This document shows, one piece after another, positions 5,508 to 8,091 of a stretch of DNA of 8,091 bases. The stretch is from an uncultured Oscillospiraceae bacterium. GTDB taxonomy: Bacteria > Bacillota > Clostridia > Oscillospirales > Oscillospiraceae. The stretch lies in assembly GCA_947627085.1 (NCBI GenBank), contig CANQUO010000094.1:1-8091 (forward strand), in the 5' to 3' direction. The notes under the pieces are model-generated. The model searched no databases. It was not told where the DNA came from and saw nothing but the letters and a program-made list of their open reading frames with translations. Within the stretch, counting starts at the first letter, position 1. The number at the start of each line of letters is the position of its first letter. Position numbers and translations under genes: made by a program.

Positions 5508-6179
5508 ATGTCTTACCGAATACTTGTGGCGGACGACGAGGTGAAGGTTGCGGCAATGCTTAAAAGCTTCCTGGAGCGCGCCGGGTACCGGGTGAGCTGT
5601 GCTTTTGACGGGCGAGAGGCCGTGGAGAGGGCCAGGGCAATGCCGGACCTTATCCTGCTCGACATAAATATGCCGGGGATGGACGGTATCGAGGTGTGCC
5701 GGGCCATCAGGGATATCGTGACCTGCCCCATAATATTCCTGACAGCCCGGGACGGTGAGGAGGACAAGGTGGAGAGCTTTGACGCCGGAGGGGACGACTA
5801 TATCGTCAAGCCCTTCTCCCTGGCGGAGCTGAAAGCGAGGATAGAGGCGCACCTTCGCCGGGACCGCCGGAGCCGCGACATACAGCGGAAGGTTTTCGGG
5901 GATATCACCGTGGACTACTCCGCCCGGGAGGTCACGGCGCGGGGGGAGAGGCTCAGCTTCGCAAGGAAGGATTTTGATATAATTAGGCTCCTGTCGTTAA
6001 ACCCGGGGCAGGTATTCGACCGGGCGAAGATATACGACCGTGTGTGGGGCATCGAGGGCGACGGGGACGACAGCGTGATAATGGAGCACATCCGCACCAT
6101 ACGCCTCACCTTCGCCAAAGCCGGGTGTGAAAACCGCATAGAGACGGTATGGGGGATAGGGTACAAATGGATAGGGTAA
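5508..6179 (+). CDS. OmpR/PhoB family response regulator
   Basis: A 223-residue two-domain regulator. The receiver domain (1 to about 120) has the acidic pair D9-D10, phosphoacceptor D52 in LILLDINMPGMDG, T79 in IIFLTA and K101 in YIVKPF. The C-terminal winged helix (about 128-223) has DITVDYSAREVTARGERLSFARKDFDIIRLL and ends VWGIGYKWIG. The family normally binds direct repeats as a dimer and activates or represses sigma-A promoters. The start ATG 5508 (MSYRILVADDE) is chosen over in-frame ATG 5484 because the receiver fold begins immediately; GGGAAG about seven bases upstream is a modest ribosome binding site. Position 5484 also lies within the predicted -10 box. The gene overlaps the kinase gene, so the pair is cotranscribed. 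Signal and regulon are not identifiable from homology. Confidence 0.96.
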   Translation: MSYRILVADDEVKVAAMLKSFLERAGYRVSCAFDGREAVERARAMPDLILLDINMPGMDGIEVCRAIRDIVTCPIIFLTARDGEEDKVESFDAGGDDYIVKPFSLAELKARIEAHLRRDRRSRDIQRKVFGDITVDYSAREVTARGERLSFARKDFDIIRLLSLNPGQVFDRAKIYDRVWGIEGDGDDSVIMEHIRTIRLTFAKAGCENRIETVWGIGYKWIG

Positions 6180-7414
6180 AAAACGGATTTTGGAAAATAT
6201 CCATACCCGCCGCGTTTATAATTTGCGGCATAGGGTGTCTTTTGACGGCGCTGGCGCTCACAAAGGTCACGGTGGGCGTCGCCCGGCGCAATATGACGGC
6301 GATAGTCAGCAAGTATGACGAATACCAGACGGACGCCTCGGATAATTTCGCGATATATTCCTCCTCCGGCGCCGATCAGCCGGAGGAAAAGGCGGGCTTG
6401 GTCATATTGGACGGCGGGGAGGCGGACGTCCATATAGCGAAAATAGTGCCTCTTGACGAGCCGGACAAAAGGAAATTCGACTTCTACGCCCACATGGACG
6501 AGATAGCCGCCGCGCTGTGGTACACGGTCTGTCTCGCCGTTTTCGCTTTTCTTTTCTACCGCTGGAAGATAAAAAAGCCCTATAAGGCGCTGATGGAGGC
6601 GGTCGGGAGCATATCAAACAACGACCTCGATTTTAAAATAGGCTTCGAGGGGCAGGACGAGCTGGGAAGGCTCTGCGGGGCGTTTGAGCTGATGCGCCGG
6701 GAGCTGTTGAGGAACAACCGGAAAATGTGGGACGCGGTGGAGGAGCGCAAGCGGCTGAACGCGGCCTTCGCCCACGATCTGCGCACGCCGCTGACCGTCA
6801 TGCGTGGTCACGCGGAGCTTGCCCAGGCGGAGCTTACGGAGGGCGGGGACAGGGACGCCGCCCTGAGCTCGCTTCGGGAGATATCCTCGGAAATAGACCG
6901 CCTCAGCGCCTTTGCCGGGACCATGGGGAGGATACAAAGATTGGAGGATTACGAGCCAAAGGCAGAGCCGTTGTCTGTTTCTGACTTAATGTCCACCCTT
7001 ACCGGGACGGCGCGGCTCATATATCCCGCCGCCACGGTGGAGGGGCCGCCGGACTATGCCGGGCTTACGCTTTTCACCGACAGGGAGGCGCTGACGCGGA
7101 TATATGAGAACGTGGTCTCCAACGCCGCACGCCACGCAAGAGAGCGGATAGCCGTATCCTTTAGGGTGTATGGGGAGCTCGCGGTAATAACCGTACAGGA
7201 CGACGGGGCGGGCTTTACGAGCCGCGACCTTGAAAACGCCGCCCGCGCCTACTACCGGGGCGAGAGGGCGGGGGAGGACGCGCACTTCGGACTGGGACTT
7301 TATATAAGCTCCGTTTTGGCAAAAAAGCTGGGCGGCGGGATGGAATTGGAAAATGCCCGTGAGGGCGGCGCGAAGGTCACGATAAAAATTCAAAAAGATT
7401 TGAGAGGAATTTGA
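6167..7414 (+). CDS. Membrane sensor histidine kinase
   Basis: A 415-residue kinase, partner of the upstream regulator. Order: transmembrane helix 1 (about 11-34), an extracytoplasmic sensor region of roughly 75 residues without a recognisable fold, helix 2 (about 113-132), HAMP linker (about 133-185), and the dimerisation/phosphoacceptor motif FAHDLRTPLTVM with His203. The ATPase domain follows, with N box RIYENVVSNAARHA (N315, N319), G1 box QDDGAGF (345-350) and G2 box FGLGLYIS (374-381). All catalytic motifs are intact. Start ATG 6167 is favoured over ATG 6149 because the purine-rich GGGGGAT/AGGG tract lies just upstream of it; either way it overlaps the regulator gene by 13 or 31 bases. 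The stop codon lies inside a putative response-regulator box at 7399-7416. The small sensor domain suggests detection of an envelope-proximal signal. Confidence 0.95.
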   Translation: MDRVKNGFWKISIPAAFIICGIGCLLTALALTKVTVGVARRNMTAIVSKYDEYQTDASDNFAIYSSSGADQPEEKAGLVILDGGEADVHIAKIVPLDEPDKRKFDFYAHMDEIAAALWYTVCLAVFAFLFYRWKIKKPYKALMEAVGSISNNDLDFKIGFEGQDELGRLCGAFELMRRELLRNNRKMWDAVEERKRLNAAFAHDLRTPLTVMRGHAELAQAELTEGGDRDAALSSLREISSEIDRLSAFAGTMGRIQRLEDYEPKAEPLSVSDLMSTLTGTARLIYPAATVEGPPDYAGLTLFTDREALTRIYENVVSNAARHARERIAVSFRVYGELAVITVQDDGAGFTSRDLENAARAYYRGERAGEDAHFGLGLYISSVLAKKLGGGMELENAREGGAKVTIKIQKDLRGI

Positions 7415-7431
7415 AATTTATTTTTTAGAAT
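7399..7431 (+). promoter_or_regulatory. Putative response-regulator box and promoter upstream of the secreted-protein gene
   Basis: TTTGAGA (7399-7405) and TTTGAAA (7410-7416) repeat with an 11-bp period, and TAGAAT (7426-7431), a 5-of-6 match to the -10 consensus, starts 16 bp after the second repeat starts. This is the same geometry as at 5456-5488. The boxes overlap the kinase stop codon. It is predicted to drive the secreted protein and lipoprotein genes under control of the two-component system. Confidence 0.6.
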
Positions 7432-7434
7432 CAT

Positions 7435-7467
7435 GGCGTAGGGAGAAATCCCCGCGCCAATTTTTTT
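7435..7467 (+). terminator. Terminator-like hairpin between kinase and secreted-protein genes
   Basis: GGCGTAGGG (7435-7443) pairs with CCCCGCGCC (7450-7458) apart from one A/C mismatch and one G-U, loop AGAAAT, followed by AA and seven T (7461-7467). It would stop transcripts coming from the kinase gene. RNA started at the adjacent predicted promoter (about 7438) would lack part of the 5' arm and form only a weaker stem. Confidence 0.55.
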
Positions 7468-7481
7468 ACGGAGGTAATATC

Positions 7482-7940
7482 ATGAGAGGTGTGTTGCTGT
7501 CCTTTATCTTCCTGCTCCTCGTGGCGATGGCGGCCAGGCCCGCCGGATGGAACGGAAAAACCGGCGGACCGGACGTACGGGAGGAGCGAGCCGTTGCCGA
7601 GAGCGGCGTTAAGGTAATAAGCGCTCCCGTAATGCTTAAGACCGTGGGGCGGTTGCGGGGGAGCGTCGCGCCATACATAAAGCTGGATATCGGCGTTATA
7701 AGGCTCGAAGCCGGGGCCTGCCCGCGCTTTGAGGTGACGGTTGACAGCGGGGAGGCGGCGCTTTCGTTGCGTATCGCCGATACCGCCACCGGCGAGAGCC
7801 TGGAGGGGACAGTCACGGGGTCGGGACGGGTGGAATTTGAGAACGTCCGGGGCGGTGAGTATATCTTGACGCTTGAAAATCTATCCATATTTAACGCCTA
7901 TTTTACAATCGACTATGATTTTGGAAGGATATCAATATGA
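7482..7940 (+). CDS. Small secreted protein of unknown function
   Basis: A 152-residue protein I do not recognise. Residues 1 to about 18 form a signal peptide (MRGVLLSFIFLLLVAMAA), probably cleaved near Ala17-Ala18 or after PAG. The mature part is short; its C-terminal half (about residues 65-152) looks all-beta, alternating hydrophobic strands such as IKLDIGVIRLEAG, RFEVTVDSGEAALSLRIAD and GEYILTLENL, like a small beta-sandwich. There is one cysteine in the mature protein (GACPRF) and no catalytic motif. The start ATG 7482 has GGAGG at 7470-7474, seven bases upstream. The stop overlaps the lipoprotein start (ATGA), so the two are translationally coupled and probably function together at the cell surface. 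It lies behind a two-component system with a matching promoter box, suggesting a regulated envelope role. Confidence 0.85.
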   Translation: MRGVLLSFIFLLLVAMAARPAGWNGKTGGPDVREERAVAESGVKVISAPVMLKTVGRLRGSVAPYIKLDIGVIRLEAGACPRFEVTVDSGEAALSLRIADTATGESLEGTVTGSGRVEFENVRGGEYILTLENLSIFNAYFTIDYDFGRISI

Positions 7941-8091
7941 AAAGAACGCTTCTCATGCTCCTTTGCGCCGCCCTCCTTCTCTCCGGCTGTCAGGGCGGGC
8001 CGGAGCGGCTCAAGCCCACGGACGAGCCCCCGCCGGGGACTTCCGACGCCTCACATCAGGCTGTCCCGTCCCTGCCCTCCGCCGGAGGTGG
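7937..8091 (+). CDS. Lipoprotein, N-terminal part (runs off the window)
   Basis: An open frame starting at ATG 7937 and still open at the window edge (about 51 residues). The N-terminus is a classic lipoprotein signal: MKRTLLMLLCAALLLSGC, with lipobox LSGC and the lipidated cysteine at residue 18. A Pro/Ser/Gly-rich linker follows (KPTDEPPPGTSDA), as is usual for surface lipoproteins tethered away from the membrane. GGAAGG at 7923-7928 is eight bases upstream of the start, inside the preceding gene, and the ATGA overlap shows coupling. The functional domain lies outside the window, so no family can be given. Confidence 0.85.
   Translation, partial: MKRTLLMLLCAALLLSGCQGGPERLKPTDEPPPGTSDASHQAVPSLPSAGG

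Noticed and set aside
1..8091. CRISPR array, toxin-antitoxin, phage or anti-phage defence genes
   Set aside because: No spaced direct repeats of CRISPR type and no nuclease, toxin, phage or transposase domains are visible in any frame. The repeated DTG motif is a protein solenoid, not a DNA array.

Overview
The window looks like chromosomal DNA of a GC-rich Firmicute, most likely a class Clostridia gut bacterium of the Oscillospiraceae/Ruminococcaceae kind. The reasons are strong AGGAGG-type ribosome binding sites, textbook TTGACA/TATAAT promoters, a PadR-DUF1700-DUF4097 operon typical of Firmicutes, a tRNA gene with encoded CCA, and a high-GC background. The taxonomic placement is inference. 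Every supported gene is on the + strand.

Region 1 (1-2612): the 3' end of guaA (GMP synthase) is followed by a hairpin and a three-gene operon with its own consensus promoter. The operon encodes a PadR repressor, a DUF1700/HAAS membrane protein and a membrane-anchored DUF4097 beta-ladder protein, with overlapping start/stop junctions. The operon is visibly AT-richer than its surroundings. It is bracketed by an exact 13-bp direct repeat: one copy is the last codons and stop of guaA (510-522), the other lies just upstream of the next gene (2600-2612). The guaA 3' end is a known integration site for genomic islands, so the operon may be cargo left by a small or decayed island.

Region 2 (2613-5055): a LacI-family regulator is followed by a MATE-family efflux transporter. 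A 12-bp hairpin followed by T residues sits immediately before the MATE start codon and contains its Shine-Dalgarno sequence.

Region 3 (5056-5507): a solitary tRNA-Pro(CGG) has a consensus promoter and an intrinsic terminator, followed by two more strong hairpins of unknown role.

Region 4 (5451-8091): an OmpR-type response regulator and its sensor kinase overlap. They are followed by a small secreted protein and the start of a lipoprotein, joined by an ATGA overlap. A matching promoter architecture occurs upstream of the response regulator and again over the kinase stop codon upstream of the secreted protein: TTTGAGA-N4-TTTGARA with an 11-bp period, then a -10 hexamer exactly 16 bp after the start of the second repeat. 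This suggests the two-component system controls itself and the envelope genes downstream. It is the most specific new prediction here, together with the guaA-flanking repeat.
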